Assembly (NCBI RefSeq): GCF_022179305.1
Contig: NZ_BPQP01000078.1
Span: forward strand, 1 to 36,407
DNA length: 36,407 nt
DNA from: Methylobacterium iners
GTDB lineage: Bacteria; Pseudomonadota; Alphaproteobacteria; Rhizobiales; Beijerinckiaceae
Direction of reading: 5' to 3'
Of the stretch, positions 17,421-26,417 are shown piece by piece. The notes below the pieces were generated by a model that was given only the letters and a program-made list of their open reading frames with translations, made no database searches and had not been told where the DNA came from. The translations under genes were made by a program, and so were the position numbers. Each line of letters opens with the position of its first letter. Position 1 is the stretch's first letter.

Positions 17421-17819
17421 ATGCGATTGACCGTATGGATCGGCTTCGCCCTGGCGGTGATGCAGACGTCGCCAACACTCGCGACAGAAGCGGATGCGTT
17501 GCTCGGCTCATGGCAGCAAGTCGCGACAAGTGCTGGTGCCTGTCCCACATGCCGTCTCGAATTTCGGGAGGGCGAGCAGGGCTTATCCGTGATCGCCAAC
17601 AACGGCTGGACCGCGATCCTCGAGGGATCGCGCGTCGGTACTTTTAGTGGCACAGGCCGTTGGCGCTCCGGTGGCCGCACGTGGATAGCCGGACGGCCAT
17701 TTACAATCGGCTTCGATTTGGACGGCGATCGTCTAACGATGACGATGAAGGTCGATATGGGTAAGGAGCCCAACCCGGTCGTCAGAGCCGTCTACAAGCG
17801 GGATTGGCAGGGCGTGTAG
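17421..17819 (+). CDS. Small secreted hypothetical protein
   Basis: I do not recognise a family. The 132-residue product begins with a probable signal peptide (MRLTVWIGFALAVMQTSPTLATE). The mature part starts LLGSWQQVATSAGACPTCRLEF and continues with alternating beta-like strands (GWTAILEGSRVGTFSGTGRWRSGG, FTIGFDLDGDRLTMTMKVDMG), as in small lipocalin-like barrels; that fold is only a guess. It has a CxxC pair (CPTC). GAGG lies a few bases before the ATG. Its base composition looks lower in GC than its neighbours, and it sits at the edge of a patch of gene relics, so it may be acquired DNA. It lies 53 bp after the peptide synthetase and may share its transcript. Confidence 0.62.
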   Translation: MRLTVWIGFALAVMQTSPTLATEADALLGSWQQVATSAGACPTCRLEFREGEQGLSVIANNGWTAILEGSRVGTFSGTGRWRSGGRTWIAGRPFTIGFDLDGDRLTMTMKVDMGKEPNPVVRAVYKRDWQGV

Positions 17820-17836
17820 GTCGCTGCCTCACCAAT

Positions 17837-17879
17837 TCCTTCAGCCTCAGCCGCCTGTCGAGAAAGATGTCCACGGTTG
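17837..17879 (-). pseudogene. Decayed copy of the alpha/beta hydrolase C-terminus
   Basis: Read on the minus strand this short stretch encodes TVDIFLDRRLRLKE. It matches the last residues TVDTYLDKRLGPKE of the intact hydrolase at 18196-18843, and at DNA level about 36 of 43 bases agree with 18200-18242. The rest of the hydrolase is not present beside it, so it is a relic or short duplication. Together with the true end of the gene it brackets the VapC relic as an imperfect direct repeat. Confidence 0.55.
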
Positions 17880-17929
17880 GAGTTGCGCGCCACCATCGTG
17901 ATGTTCCGTCCCGACAACAGGAGACTCCC

Positions 17930-18004
17930 ATGACGAGAGCCGCCGTCGGCGACGGGCTGACCAAGTCTCAACGCCACTGCCGAACCCGCATGGCAAGGGG
18001 ATGA
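17930..18004 (+). other. Possible 24-codon ORF before the VapC relic
   Basis: An ATG at 17930 is preceded by AGGAG with 6-base spacing and opens a 24-residue frame (MTRAAVGDGLTKSQRHCRTR and four more). Its TGA overlaps the ATG at 18001 (ATGA). That overlap is typical of antitoxin-toxin pairs, but the peptide does not resemble an antitoxin I know. It may be the remnant start of one or chance. Confidence 0.25.
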
Positions 18005-18180
18005 AGCTGCTACTCGTCTGGGTTCCGGACCCAAGGGTGCCCAATTTCCAGGCGGAGGCGGCGCGGATTATCGCAGCGACGGCCATCCATCACGGGCTCA
18101 CGTTCGTGACGCGCGACGTCGGCGACGACGCGAGAACTGACGTTGCGCTTTTCAATCCCTGGTCAGATCCAGCGGCGTAA
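18001..18180 (+). pseudogene. C-terminal fragment of a VapC-like PIN toxin
   Basis: The 59-codon frame ends IIAATAIHHGLTFVTRD, then VGDDARTDVALFNPW. This closely follows the C-terminal half of VapC ribonuclease toxins (IAATA..HGLTxVTRN...F..TGVxLxNPW). PIN toxins are about 130 residues with acidic residues near the N-terminus; that half, including the first catalytic Asp and Glu, is missing and replaced by unrelated residues (MKLLLVWVPDPRV). The product could not be an active nuclease. No intact vapB antitoxin is found beside it. I infer a deleted toxin-antitoxin module. The frame ends 15 bp before the end of the convergent hydrolase gene. Confidence 0.65.
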
Positions 18181-18195
18181 GGGGCGCCCTTCGCC

Positions 18196-18843
18196 CTACT
18201 CCTTCGGCCCCAGCCGCTTGTCGAGATAGGTGTCCACAGTCTGGGTCAGCTCGTCGACCTTGCCGTCGAAGAAGTGGTTGGCGCCTTCGACCATCTGGTG
18301 CTCGATGATGACGCCCTTCTGCGTCTTCACCTTCTCGATGACGGGCATGACCTCGCGGGCCGGGGCGACGCGATCCTCGGAACCGTGGACGAACAGGCCG
18401 GAGGAGGGGCAAGGCGCCAGGAAGGTGAAGTCGTAGCGGTTGGCCATGGCCGCGATCGAGATGAAGCCTTCGATCTCGGGGCGGCGCATCAGGAGCTGCA
18501 TCCCGATCCACGAGCCGAACGAGACGCCGGCGATCCAGCAGGCCCGCGCCTCGGGGTTGACCGATTGCACCCAGTCGAGCGCCGAGGCCGCGTCGGAGAG
18601 CTCACCCGTCCCGTGATCGAAGGAGCCCTGGCTGCGCCCGACGCCGCGGAAGTTGAAGCGGAGCGCCGCAAAGCCCCGGTTCGCAAAGGTGTAGAACAGG
18701 TTGTAGACGATCTGGTTGTTCATCGTGCCCCCGAACTGGGGGTGCGGGTGCAGCACGATCGCGATCGGCGCGCCCTTCTTCTTGGGCGCCTGATAGCGCC
18801 CCTCGAGGCGGCCGGCCGGGCCGGTGAAGATGACTTCAGGCAT
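18196..18843 (-). CDS. Alpha/beta hydrolase
   Basis: The 215-residue protein has the hydrolase-fold signature: HPHPQFGGTMNN oxyanion region near residue 32, FRGVGRSQG, nucleophile elbow GVSFGSW (Ser), HGSEDRVAP (Asp) and EGANHFFDGK (His). This pattern (HPHP.FGGTM, NFRGVG.S.G) is that of the small KANL3/Tex30-like or YcjY-like serine hydrolases of unknown substrate. The ATG at 18843 is used; an upstream frame adds residues that look untranslated. AGGAG is about 12 bases upstream, somewhat distant. It is divergent from the SUF operon and shares with it the region containing two ICE-like palindromes, so iron-dependent control of this gene is possible too. Confidence 0.85.
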   Translation of the reverse strand: MPEVIFTGPAGRLEGRYQAPKKKGAPIAIVLHPHPQFGGTMNNQIVYNLFYTFANRGFAALRFNFRGVGRSQGSFDHGTGELSDAASALDWVQSVNPEARACWIAGVSFGSWIGMQLLMRRPEIEGFISIAAMANRYDFTFLAPCPSSGLFVHGSEDRVAPAREVMPVIEKVKTQKGVIIEHQMVEGANHFFDGKVDELTQTVDTYLDKRLGPKE

Positions 18844-18924
18844 GGTGGTCTCGAAACTCCTGTCGCCATCGGCGGGATCCCGGCCGCGCAACCGGCGCGA
18901 AACCGCGCAGGCGCAGAGCGTGCC

Positions 18925-18952
18925 TTGACTCGCCCCAGGAGGCTCTTAAAAG
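18925..18952 (+). promoter_or_regulatory. Candidate SUF operon promoter
   Basis: TTGACT at 18925-18930 resembles a -35 box and TAAAAG at 18947-18952 a -10 box, with a 16-bp spacer. Transcription would start near 18960, directly at the ICE-like box. This is inference from sequence pattern only. Confidence 0.4.
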
Positions 18953-18957
18953 CACTC

Positions 18958-18971
18958 TTAGAACGGTTCTA
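18958..18971. promoter_or_regulatory. ICE-type (Irr) operator, proximal
   Basis: TTAGAA-CGG-TTCTA matches the core of the iron control element TTTAGAA-N3-TTCTAAA bound by Irr in alphaproteobacteria. The palindrome is TTAGAAcggTTCTA(G), deviating only at the outermost positions. It lies in the divergent region between the hydrolase and the first SUF gene and overlaps the expected transcription start, a position suited to repression. Confidence 0.6.
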
Positions 18972-18974
18972 GGT

Positions 18975-18993
18975 GATTGGAATGATTCCAATC
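18975..18993. promoter_or_regulatory. Second palindrome, ICE-like variant
   Basis: GATTGGAAT-G-ATTCCAATC is a perfect 9+1+9 palindrome. Its core TTGGAA-TGA-TTCCAA has the same 6-3-6 layout as the neighbouring ICE box with A/T swapped to G/C at one position per half. The centres (18965 and 18984) are 19 bp apart, close to two helical turns, so both sites face nearly the same side. Irr, or another iron or redox regulator such as an Rrf2 protein, could bind it. Confidence 0.5.
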
Positions 18994-19146
18994 AACGCGA
19001 CGGGACCACGTTCGACGGGTTCGTTTCCTTGGATGGCGGGCTGCGGACGACGTGCCGTTGGCGCGCCTTAGCATGATCGTGGGGGGCGAAAGCAAGGAAT
19101 TGTGGGTCTTGGGCCTAATGCTGCCAGCGGTTTGCCGGGCTTGACC

Positions 19147-20304
19147 GTGCCGCGCGCCTATCTCGACCACAACGCCACCACGCCGGTGCGGCCGGAGGTG
19201 GCCGAGGCCGTGGCGTCGGCGCTGGCGCTGCCGGGCAACCCCTCGTCGATCCATGCCGAGGGGCGGGCGGCGCGCGCAGCCCTGGAGGCGGCCCGCGACG
19301 CCGTGGCGGCCCTCGTCGGCGGTGGGCGCGTCGTGTTCACGAGCGGCGGCACCGAGGCGGCCAACGCGGTGCTGTCCGGTGGCCTGACCCGCGAGGGCAT
19401 GCCTGTGCCGACCCAACTTCTGGTTGGGGCGACGGAGCATCCCTGCGTGATGGCGGGGCACCGGTTCCCGGACCACGCGGTGGAGGTCCTGCCCGTCGAT
19501 CCTTCCGGTCTGATCGATCTCGATGCCCTGCGCCGTGCCCTCGGGCGGCGGGCCGGTGAGCGCGTGCTGGTCTCCGTGCACGCCGCCAACAACGAGACCG
19601 GTGTGATCCAGCCCCTCGGCGAGATCGCGGCCCTGGCCCGCGCGCATGGGAATGCGCTGGTGCACAGCGACGCGGTGCAGGCCGTCGGCAAGATCCCGAT
19701 CGATATCGGCGCGCTCGGGCTCGATGCCCTGACCCTGTCCGGCCACAAGTTCGGCGCGCCCAAGGGCATCGGCGCGGTGATCCTCGCCGAGGGCGTCAGC
19801 CTTGGGGCGCCCCTCCTGCGCGGCGGCGGCCAGGAGGAGCGATCGCGCGGCGGCACCGAGAACCTCCCCGGGATCGTCGGTCTCGGCACCGCCGCGGAGA
19901 TCGCGAGGGCAGAAGCGCCAGCGCTTGCCGTGCGGCTCGCAGGCTGGCGCGATGCGCTCGAAGCGCGCCTTCGCGGGGTCGCGCCCGATGTCGTGGTGTT
20001 CGGGGAGGGCGCGCCGCGCCTGCCCAACACCCTCTGCTTCGCGGTTCCCGGGCTCGACGCCGCGACCGTCCTGATGTCCCTCGACCTCGCGGGCGTCGCG
20101 GTGTCCTCCGGCTCGGCCTGCGCGTCTGGCAAGGTGGCGCGCTCGCCCGTGCTCGCGGCGATGGGAGTGAGCCCTGCGCTGGCCGCGGGGGCGCTGCGCG
20201 TCAGCCTCGGGTGGAACAGCGTGGAAAGCGACACGACACGCTTCCTCGAAGCCTTCGAACGGGTCGTTTCGACCCTATATGAACGGCAGGGACGGGCGGC
20301 ATGA
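19147..20304 (+). CDS. Cysteine desulfurase, IscS/NifS type
   Basis: This PLP enzyme removes sulfur from cysteine for Fe-S cluster assembly. The 385-residue product shows [14 protein letters not shown] at the N-terminus, the PLP-binding Lys201 in [18 protein letters not shown], and the catalytic-loop Cys325 in [10 protein letters not shown], the extended loop of group I desulfurases. It is the first gene of the SUF operon, 70 bp before sufB, and differs in class from the second desulfurase (sufS) in the same operon. Start choice is uncertain: GTG 19147 gives the family N-terminus (MPRAYLDHN), while GTG 19102 has AGGA too close (3 bases). The gene shows no frameshift. Confidence 0.88.
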   Translation: MPRAYLDHNATTPVRPEVAEAVASALALPGNPSSIHAEGRAARAALEAARDAVAALVGGGRVVFTSGGTEAANAVLSGGLTREGMPVPTQLLVGATEHPCVMAGHRFPDHAVEVLPVDPSGLIDLDALRRALGRRAGERVLVSVHAANNETGVIQPLGEIAALARAHGNALVHSDAVQAVGKIPIDIGALGLDALTLSGHKFGAPKGIGAVILAEGVSLGAPLLRGGGQEERSRGGTENLPGIVGLGTAAEIARAEAPALAVRLAGWRDALEARLRGVAPDVVVFGEGAPRLPNTLCFAVPGLDAATVLMSLDLAGVAVSSGSACASGKVARSPVLAAMGVSPALAAGALRVSLGWNSVESDTTRFLEAFERVVSTLYERQGRAA

Positions 20305-20374
20305 CGATTGCCCCTCCACGCCATCCTCTCACCAACGCCCGGCCCTTGACGCCGGAGCTGTTAGGAGACGCCTG

Positions 20375-21844
<1,470 letters not shown>

Positions 21845-21874
21845 GGCGCGTCGCCGGCTATTCAGCGCGTATTG

Positions 21875-21966
21875 CCCCTCTCCCCTCTGCGGGAGGGGGT
21901 GGCCCGCGAAGCGGGTCGGAAGAGGGAAGCGCGATCTTTTCGGAGAGGGCGGTGCTCGCCTCTCCG
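21875..21966. repeat. Palindromic repeat in the sufB-sufC gap (element B)
   Basis: The element begins with CCCCTCTGCGGGAGGGGG and continues through GCCCGCGAAGCGGG. It shares with element A (11320-11450) the right-hand core, here AGAGGGCGGTGCTC at about 21944-21957. Only one complete arm is present. It interrupts the SUF operon between sufB and sufC, where it could form a strong RNA hairpin. Confidence 0.75.
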
Positions 21967-22004
21967 GCCTCGCGGTTCAATTTGTTGGAACGGACTTTAC
22001 TGAA

Positions 22005-22754
22005 ATGATCGAAATCAAGAACCTCGTCGTCCAGATCGAGGACAACCGCATCCTCAACGGCCTCAGCTTGACCGTGAACGATGGCGAGGTCGCCGCCATC
22101 ATGGGACCGAACGGCTCGGGCAAGTCGACCCTGTCCTACGTCATCGCCGGTAAGGAGGATTACGAGGTCCTCGACGGCGAGATCCTGCTCGACGGCGAGA
22201 ACATCCTTGAGATGAGCCCCGACGAGCGTGCGGCGGCGGGCGTGTTCCTCGCGTTCCAGTACCCGCTGGAGATCCCGGGTGTGGGCACCATGACCTTCCT
22301 CAAGGCGACGCTCAACGCCCAGCGCAAGGCGCGCGGCGAGGGCGAGCTCTCGACGCCCGACTTCATCCGCAAGGTCAACGCGGCCGCCGACAAGCTCGAG
22401 ATCAACAAGGACATGCTCAAGCGCGCCCTCAATGTCGGGTTCTCCGGCGGCGAGAAGAAGCGCATGGAAATCCTGCAGATGGCCCTCCTGGAGCCGAAAT
22501 TCTGCGTCCTCGACGAGACCGATTCCGGCCTCGACATCGATGCCCTGCGCATCGTCTCGGAAGGCGTGAACGCGTTGCGCGCGCAGGGCCGCTCGTTCCT
22601 CGTCATCACCCACTACCAGCGGCTCCTCAACCACATCGTGCCCGACACCGTGCATGTCATGTCGCAGGGCCGCATCGTGAAGTCGGGTGGCAAGGAGCTG
22701 GCGCTCGAACTCGAGGCCTCGGGCTACGCCGAGTACCGGACGGAGGCCGCGTGA
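22005..22754 (+). CDS. sufC: Fe-S assembly ATPase SufC
   Basis: SufC is the ABC-type ATPase of the SufBC2D scaffold. The 249-residue product has Walker [10 protein letters not shown] at about residues 34-42, Q-loop [10 protein letters not shown], signature FSGGEKKR, Walker B and D-loop [10 protein letters not shown], and a switch His in VITHYQR. There is no membrane domain, as expected for SufC. The ribosome site before the ATG is weak (GGAACGGAC). The stop overlaps the sufD start by one base (TGATG). The gap to sufB holds a repeat element. Confidence 0.97.
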   Translation: MIEIKNLVVQIEDNRILNGLSLTVNDGEVAAIMGPNGSGKSTLSYVIAGKEDYEVLDGEILLDGENILEMSPDERAAAGVFLAFQYPLEIPGVGTMTFLKATLNAQRKARGEGELSTPDFIRKVNAAADKLEINKDMLKRALNVGFSGGEKKRMEILQMALLEPKFCVLDETDSGLDIDALRIVSEGVNALRAQGRSFLVITHYQRLLNHIVPDTVHVMSQGRIVKSGGKELALELEASGYAEYRTEAA

Positions 22755-24076
22755 TGGCCGAGATCACGCCCCTGCGCTCGCCCGCCGAGACGGGCCTCGC
22801 CAAGCTCTTCGAGGCCACGAAGATGCGCTACCCGACGGGCGTCTCGATCGCCCGCGAGGAGGCGTTCCGCTACTTCGAGGCGGTCGGCCTGCCGACGCGC
22901 CGCGTCGAGGCCTTCAAGTACACCGACCTGAGCTCGGCGTTCCGTGATGCGGCCCACCCGGCCGAGGTCCCGAGTGCCGAGCTCGCCGCTGCGGTCGTTG
23001 CCGGCGCCCAGGGCTTTGCGGGGATCGAGGCGGTCCGCCTGACCTTCGTCAACGGCCACCTGATCGCGGATCAATCCGACCTCGGCCGCATTCCGGCCGG
23101 CGTCACCGTGACTCCGCTGACCCAGGCGCTCAGCGAAGGCCATGCGCTCCTCGACCAGCTGACGCCGGTGCGTCAGGCCTCCGAGAACCCGATCTATCAG
23201 CTCAACACCGCCTTCCTGGCGGATGGCGCGCTGATCGCCGTGAAGGCCGGCGCCAAGGTCGAGACGCCTTTGCACCTGCGCTTCATCGCCACCGTTTCGG
23301 AAGCCTTCTCGACAGCCACGCGCGCGCTGGTCGTGCTGGGCGAGGGCGCCGAGGTCACGGTGCTGGAGAGCCATGAGGGACCAGACGGCGTCGCCTACCA
23401 GCCCAACGATGCCCTCGACGTGACGGTGGCCGACAACGCCGCCTTCCGGCATGTCCGCCTGAACGCCGAGGGCCGCGAGGCAGTCGCCCTGTCGACGTTG
23501 TCCGCAAAACTTGGCGCCCAGGCCTCGATCGAGACCGTGAACCTCGTCGTCGGCGCCGTGCTCTCGCGCCATCAGGTCTACCTGAACTTCGCCGGCGCCG
23601 ACGCCAAGGCGATCGTCAACGGCGCCTCCATGCTGAACGGCTCGCAGCTCGCCGACACCACCTTCCTGGCCGACCACGCGGCCACCGGCGGGGTGAGCCG
23701 CGAGCTGTTCAAGACGGTGGTCGACGGCGCCGCGACCGGCGTCTTCCAGGGCAAGATCATCGTCCAGCAGGCGGCGCAGCAGACCGACGGCAAGATGATG
23801 TCGGCCTGCCTCATCCTGTCCGACGACGGCCAGATGATGAACAAGCCCGAGCTCGAGATCTTCGCCGACGACGTCGCCTGCGGCCACGGCGCCACCTGCG
23901 GCGCGCTCGACGACGACCTGCTCTTCTACCTCATGGCCCGCGGGCTGCCGAAGGCCCAGGCCGAAAGCCTGCTCGTCCAGGCCTTTCTCGGCGAGGCGGT
24001 CGAGGCGGTGAGCCACGAGGCTGCGCGAGAGGCGCTCGTCGCCGAGATCGAGCGCTGGCTGGCTGCGCGGGGCTAG
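22754..24076 (+). CDS. sufD: Fe-S cluster assembly protein SufD
   Basis: SufD is the SufB homologue that completes the SufBC2D scaffold. The 440-residue product contains RRVEAFKYTDLSS near the N-terminus, then VYLNFAGADAKAIVNGASML in the beta-helix, and the C-terminal MNKPELEIFADDVACGHGATCGALDDDLLFYLMARGL. Cys376 and His378 lie in the CGHGA motif, corresponding to Cys358/His360 of Escherichia coli SufD, where His360 is reported to matter for assembly. The ATG at 22754 is preferred (GGAGG 7 bases before it); an adjacent GTG at 22751 is possible. It is coupled to sufC and lies 57 bp before sufS. Confidence 0.95.
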   Translation: MAEITPLRSPAETGLAKLFEATKMRYPTGVSIAREEAFRYFEAVGLPTRRVEAFKYTDLSSAFRDAAHPAEVPSAELAAAVVAGAQGFAGIEAVRLTFVNGHLIADQSDLGRIPAGVTVTPLTQALSEGHALLDQLTPVRQASENPIYQLNTAFLADGALIAVKAGAKVETPLHLRFIATVSEAFSTATRALVVLGEGAEVTVLESHEGPDGVAYQPNDALDVTVADNAAFRHVRLNAEGREAVALSTLSAKLGAQASIETVNLVVGAVLSRHQVYLNFAGADAKAIVNGASMLNGSQLADTTFLADHAATGGVSRELFKTVVDGAATGVFQGKIIVQQAAQQTDGKMMSACLILSDDGQMMNKPELEIFADDVACGHGATCGALDDDLLFYLMARGLPKAQAESLLVQAFLGEAVEAVSHEAAREALVAEIERWLAARG

Positions 24077-24133
24077 CGCCGCGAGAGCCCTCCCGGCCGA
24101 GGGAAGGGCAGGACACACAAGACAGGTTTCGCC

Positions 24134-25378
24134 ATGAACGCACCCGTCCTGCAGACGCCCTACGACGTCGAGGCGATTCGGAAGCAATTCCCGATCCTGT
24201 CGCAGACGGTCTACGGCAAACCGCTGGTCTATCTCGACAACGCCGCCTCGTCACAGAAGCCGCGCGCCGTGATCGACGCGATGGTTTCCTGCATGGAGAC
24301 GGGCTACGCCAACGTCCATCGCGGCCTGCACTTCATGGCCAATGCCGCGACCGAAGGGTTTGAGGGCGCACGCGAGACCACGCGGCAATTCCTCAACGCC
24401 GGCTCCACCGACGAGATCATCTTCACCCGCAACGCGACGGAGGCCTACAACCTCGTCGCGTCCTCGATGGGACTGTCGGGACAGATCGGGGAGGGCGACG
24501 AGATCATCCTCTCGATCATGGAGCACCATTCCAACATCGTGCCCTGGCACTTCCTGCGCGAGCGCAGGGGGGCCGTGATCAAGTGGGCGCCGGTGGACGA
24601 CGACGGCAACTTCCTGATCGAGGAATACGAGAAGCTCTTCACCGCGCGGACCAAGATGGTCTCGATCACCCACATGTCGAACGTGCTCGGCACCGTGACC
24701 CCGGCGGCCGAGATCGTGCGCATCGCCCATGCCCACGGCGTGCCGGTGCTGCTGGACGGCGCGCAGAGCGCGGTCCACCTGCCGATCGACGTGAAGGCCC
24801 TCGATTGCGACTTCTTCGTCTTCACCGGCCACAAGGTCTACGGTCCGACGGGGATCGGCGTGCTCTACGGCAAGCGCGAATGGCTGGAGCGGCTGCCGCC
24901 CTACCAGGGCGGCGGCGAGATGATCCGCACCGTGTCGCAGGACGCGATCACCTACAACGATCCGCCGCACCGCTTCGAGGCCGGCACGCCGGCGATCGTC
25001 GAGGCCGTGGGTCTCGGCGCGGCGCTCGAGTTCATGATGGGGATCGGCCGCGAGAGCATCGCCGCCCACGAGGCCGGTCTCCTCGCCTATGCGCAGGAGC
25101 GGCTCGGCGCCATGAACGCCGTCCGCATGATCGGCACTGCCGAGGGCAAGGGCGGGGTGATCGCCTTCGAGATGAAGGGCGCGCATGCCCACGACATTGC
25201 CACCGTGATCGATCGCTTCGGCGTGGCGGTGCGGGCGGGCACGCACTGCGCCATGCCGCTGCTCGACCGCTTCGGGGTCACCTCGACCTGTCGCGCCTCG
25301 TTCGGATTGTATAATACGACCCACGAGATCGACGTCCTCGCCGAGGCGCTCGCCAAGGCCGAGATGATGTTCGCCTAG
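24134..25378 (+). CDS. sufS: Cysteine desulfurase SufS
   Basis: SufS is the group II cysteine desulfurase of the SUF pathway; it normally passes persulfide to SufE or SufU, neither of which is in the window. The 414-residue product has VYLDNAASSQKP, NVHRGLH, IMEHHSNIVPW, PLP Lys234 in FTGHKVYGPTG, and catalytic Cys372 in RAGTHCAMPLLD. The stop codon lies inside the stem of a perfect hairpin. The start has no strong ribosome site (ACAGGTTTCGCC before the ATG), but N-terminus and length fit the family. It is the fifth gene of the operon. Confidence 0.96.
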   Translation: MNAPVLQTPYDVEAIRKQFPILSQTVYGKPLVYLDNAASSQKPRAVIDAMVSCMETGYANVHRGLHFMANAATEGFEGARETTRQFLNAGSTDEIIFTRNATEAYNLVASSMGLSGQIGEGDEIILSIMEHHSNIVPWHFLRERRGAVIKWAPVDDDGNFLIEEYEKLFTARTKMVSITHMSNVLGTVTPAAEIVRIAHAHGVPVLLDGAQSAVHLPIDVKALDCDFFVFTGHKVYGPTGIGVLYGKREWLERLPPYQGGGEMIRTVSQDAITYNDPPHRFEAGTPAIVEAVGLGAALEFMMGIGRESIAAHEAGLLAYAQERLGAMNAVRMIGTAEGKGGVIAFEMKGAHAHDIATVIDRFGVAVRAGTHCAMPLLDRFGVTSTCRASFGLYNTTHEIDVLAEALAKAEMMFA

Positions 25379-25400
25379 GGCATCAAAGCGATGCCCTAGG
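25374..25400. repeat. Perfect hairpin over the sufS stop codon
   Basis: CCTAGGGCATC-AAAGC-GATGCCCTAGG is an 11-bp perfect stem with a 5-base loop, and the sufS TAG lies within the left arm. No T-run follows, so it is more likely an RNA stability or processing signal, or a repeat, than a terminator. The arm GGGCATC could also pair with GATGCCC at 25452-25458, giving an alternative fold with the next element. Confidence 0.6.
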
Positions 25401-25411
25401 CCCTTGTTCTT

Positions 25412-25456
25412 GCATCAGCTTTTCCGAAAGGTGAGCACCACTTTTCGGGTCGATGC
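25412..25456. repeat. Imperfect palindrome before sufT-like gene
   Basis: GCATC..TTTTCCGAAAGGTG..CACCACTTTTCGG..GATGC is a 45-base imperfect palindrome ending 16 bases before the DUF59 gene start. Its layout resembles abundant palindromic repeats I recall in Hyphomicrobiales genomes. Its position suggests post-transcriptional influence on the downstream genes. Confidence 0.55.
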
Positions 25457-25472
25457 CCAGAGGATTATTGCA

Positions 25473-25853
25473 ATGAGCGATGCAGCCATCACGGGCGGCA
25501 CCAACGCGCCCGCCGTCGCCGCGGCCTCCGCGATCCCGCCGGAGGAGCTCGACCGCCTGACCGACGACATCGTGGCGGCGCTCAAGAGCGTCTACGACCC
25601 CGAGATCCCCGCCGACATCTACGAGCTCGGCCTGATCTACAAGGTCGACATCGCCGACGACCGCAAGGTCGCCATCGACATGACGCTGACCGCGCCGGGC
25701 TGTCCCGTCGCCGGCGAGATGCCGGGCTGGGTCGAGAATGCGGTCGCCGCCGTGCCGGGGGTCCAATCCTGCGAAGTGACGATGGTGTTCGATCCGCCCT
25801 GGGATCAGAGCCGGATGTCGGACGAGGCCCGCGTCGCGCTGGACATGTGGTGA
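25473..25853 (+). CDS. sufT: SUF-associated DUF59/MIP18 protein (SufT-like)
   Basis: The 126-residue product is a SUF-system assembly protein of the DUF59/MIP18 family (TIGR02945 type), implicated in Fe-S protein maturation. It has the core VYDPEIPADIYELGLIYKVD at about residues 46-65, TLTAPGCPVAGEMPGWV with the conserved Cys, and MVFDPPWDQSRMS at the end. The Ala-rich first 25 residues are variable. The ATG at 25473 is chosen over an in-frame start at 25404 because AGAGGA lies upstream and the upstream part is palindromic DNA. It sits between sufS and sufA, the usual alphaproteobacterial place. Confidence 0.9.
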   Translation: MSDAAITGGTNAPAVAAASAIPPEELDRLTDDIVAALKSVYDPEIPADIYELGLIYKVDIADDRKVAIDMTLTAPGCPVAGEMPGWVENAVAAVPGVQSCEVTMVFDPPWDQSRMSDEARVALDMW

Positions 25854-26019
25854 GGGCGGCTCAGCGGGCCGGCGTGTCGGGAGCGGGTTCGAAGGAGAAC
25901 GTCGGCAGCGCCGAGCGGGCAGGAGCTTCGCTGGACCCCGCACCGTGCAATCCTTATCTTAAGCGCGCACGATCATCCTCACCCGCCCGGGCCTTGAACC
26001 CGGCTGCCGGAGAGCAACC

Positions 26020-26397
26020 ATGACGACGAGTTTCAAAGTCCTCTCGCTGACCGACGCAGCGGCCGACCGGATCAAGGCGATCATCGCGGATGCGGAGCGG
26101 CCGATCGCCGGCCTGCGGGTCGGCGTCAAGAACGGCGGCTGCGCCGGCATGTCCTACACGATGGAATATGCGGAGGGCCCGAAGCCTGGCGAGGACCGCG
26201 TGGAGGATCGCGGCGTCACGGTCTTCATCGACCCGAAGGCGGTGCTGTTCCTGCTCGGCACCCAGATGGACTTCCAGACCTCGAAGCTCGCGTCTCAGTT
26301 CGTGTTCAACAACCCGAACCAGACCTCGGCCTGCGGCTGCGGCGAGTCGGTGGCGATCACGCCTGCGAACCCGGAAGCGTTGCGCGTCTCCGCCTGA
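26020..26397 (+). CDS. sufA: A-type Fe-S carrier protein
   Basis: The 125-residue protein is an A-type carrier that delivers clusters to target proteins. It has the three conserved cysteines: Cys41 in NGGCAGMSY, and Cys105 and Cys107 in SACGCGES. GGAGAG lies five bases before the ATG. The 166-bp gap after the DUF59 gene is larger than others in the operon and could hold a separate promoter, but no convincing box is seen. It is the last gene of the SUF set, converging on the diguanylate cyclase gene. IscA and SufA types cannot be separated by sequence; the name follows context. Confidence 0.92.
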   Translation: MTTSFKVLSLTDAAADRIKAIIADAERPIAGLRVGVKNGGCAGMSYTMEYAEGPKPGEDRVEDRGVTVFIDPKAVLFLLGTQMDFQTSKLASQFVFNNPNQTSACGCGESVAITPANPEALRVSA

Positions 26398-26408
26398 GGC
26401 GGGGACGC
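26384..26408. terminator. Hairpin spanning the sufA stop codon
   Basis: GCGTC-T-CCGCC-TGA-GGCGG-G-GACGC forms two stacked 5-bp stems with one mismatch, and the loop is the sufA TGA itself. The convergent cyclase gene ends 10 bp beyond it. No T-run is present on either strand, so termination is only inferred from position. Confidence 0.45.
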
Positions 26409-26417
26409 GGAGCCCCG

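Noticed and set aside
22724-24187. A 487-codon minus-strand open frame across sufD
   Set aside because: sufD has clear motifs on the plus strand; the antisense translation shows only GC-driven composition.
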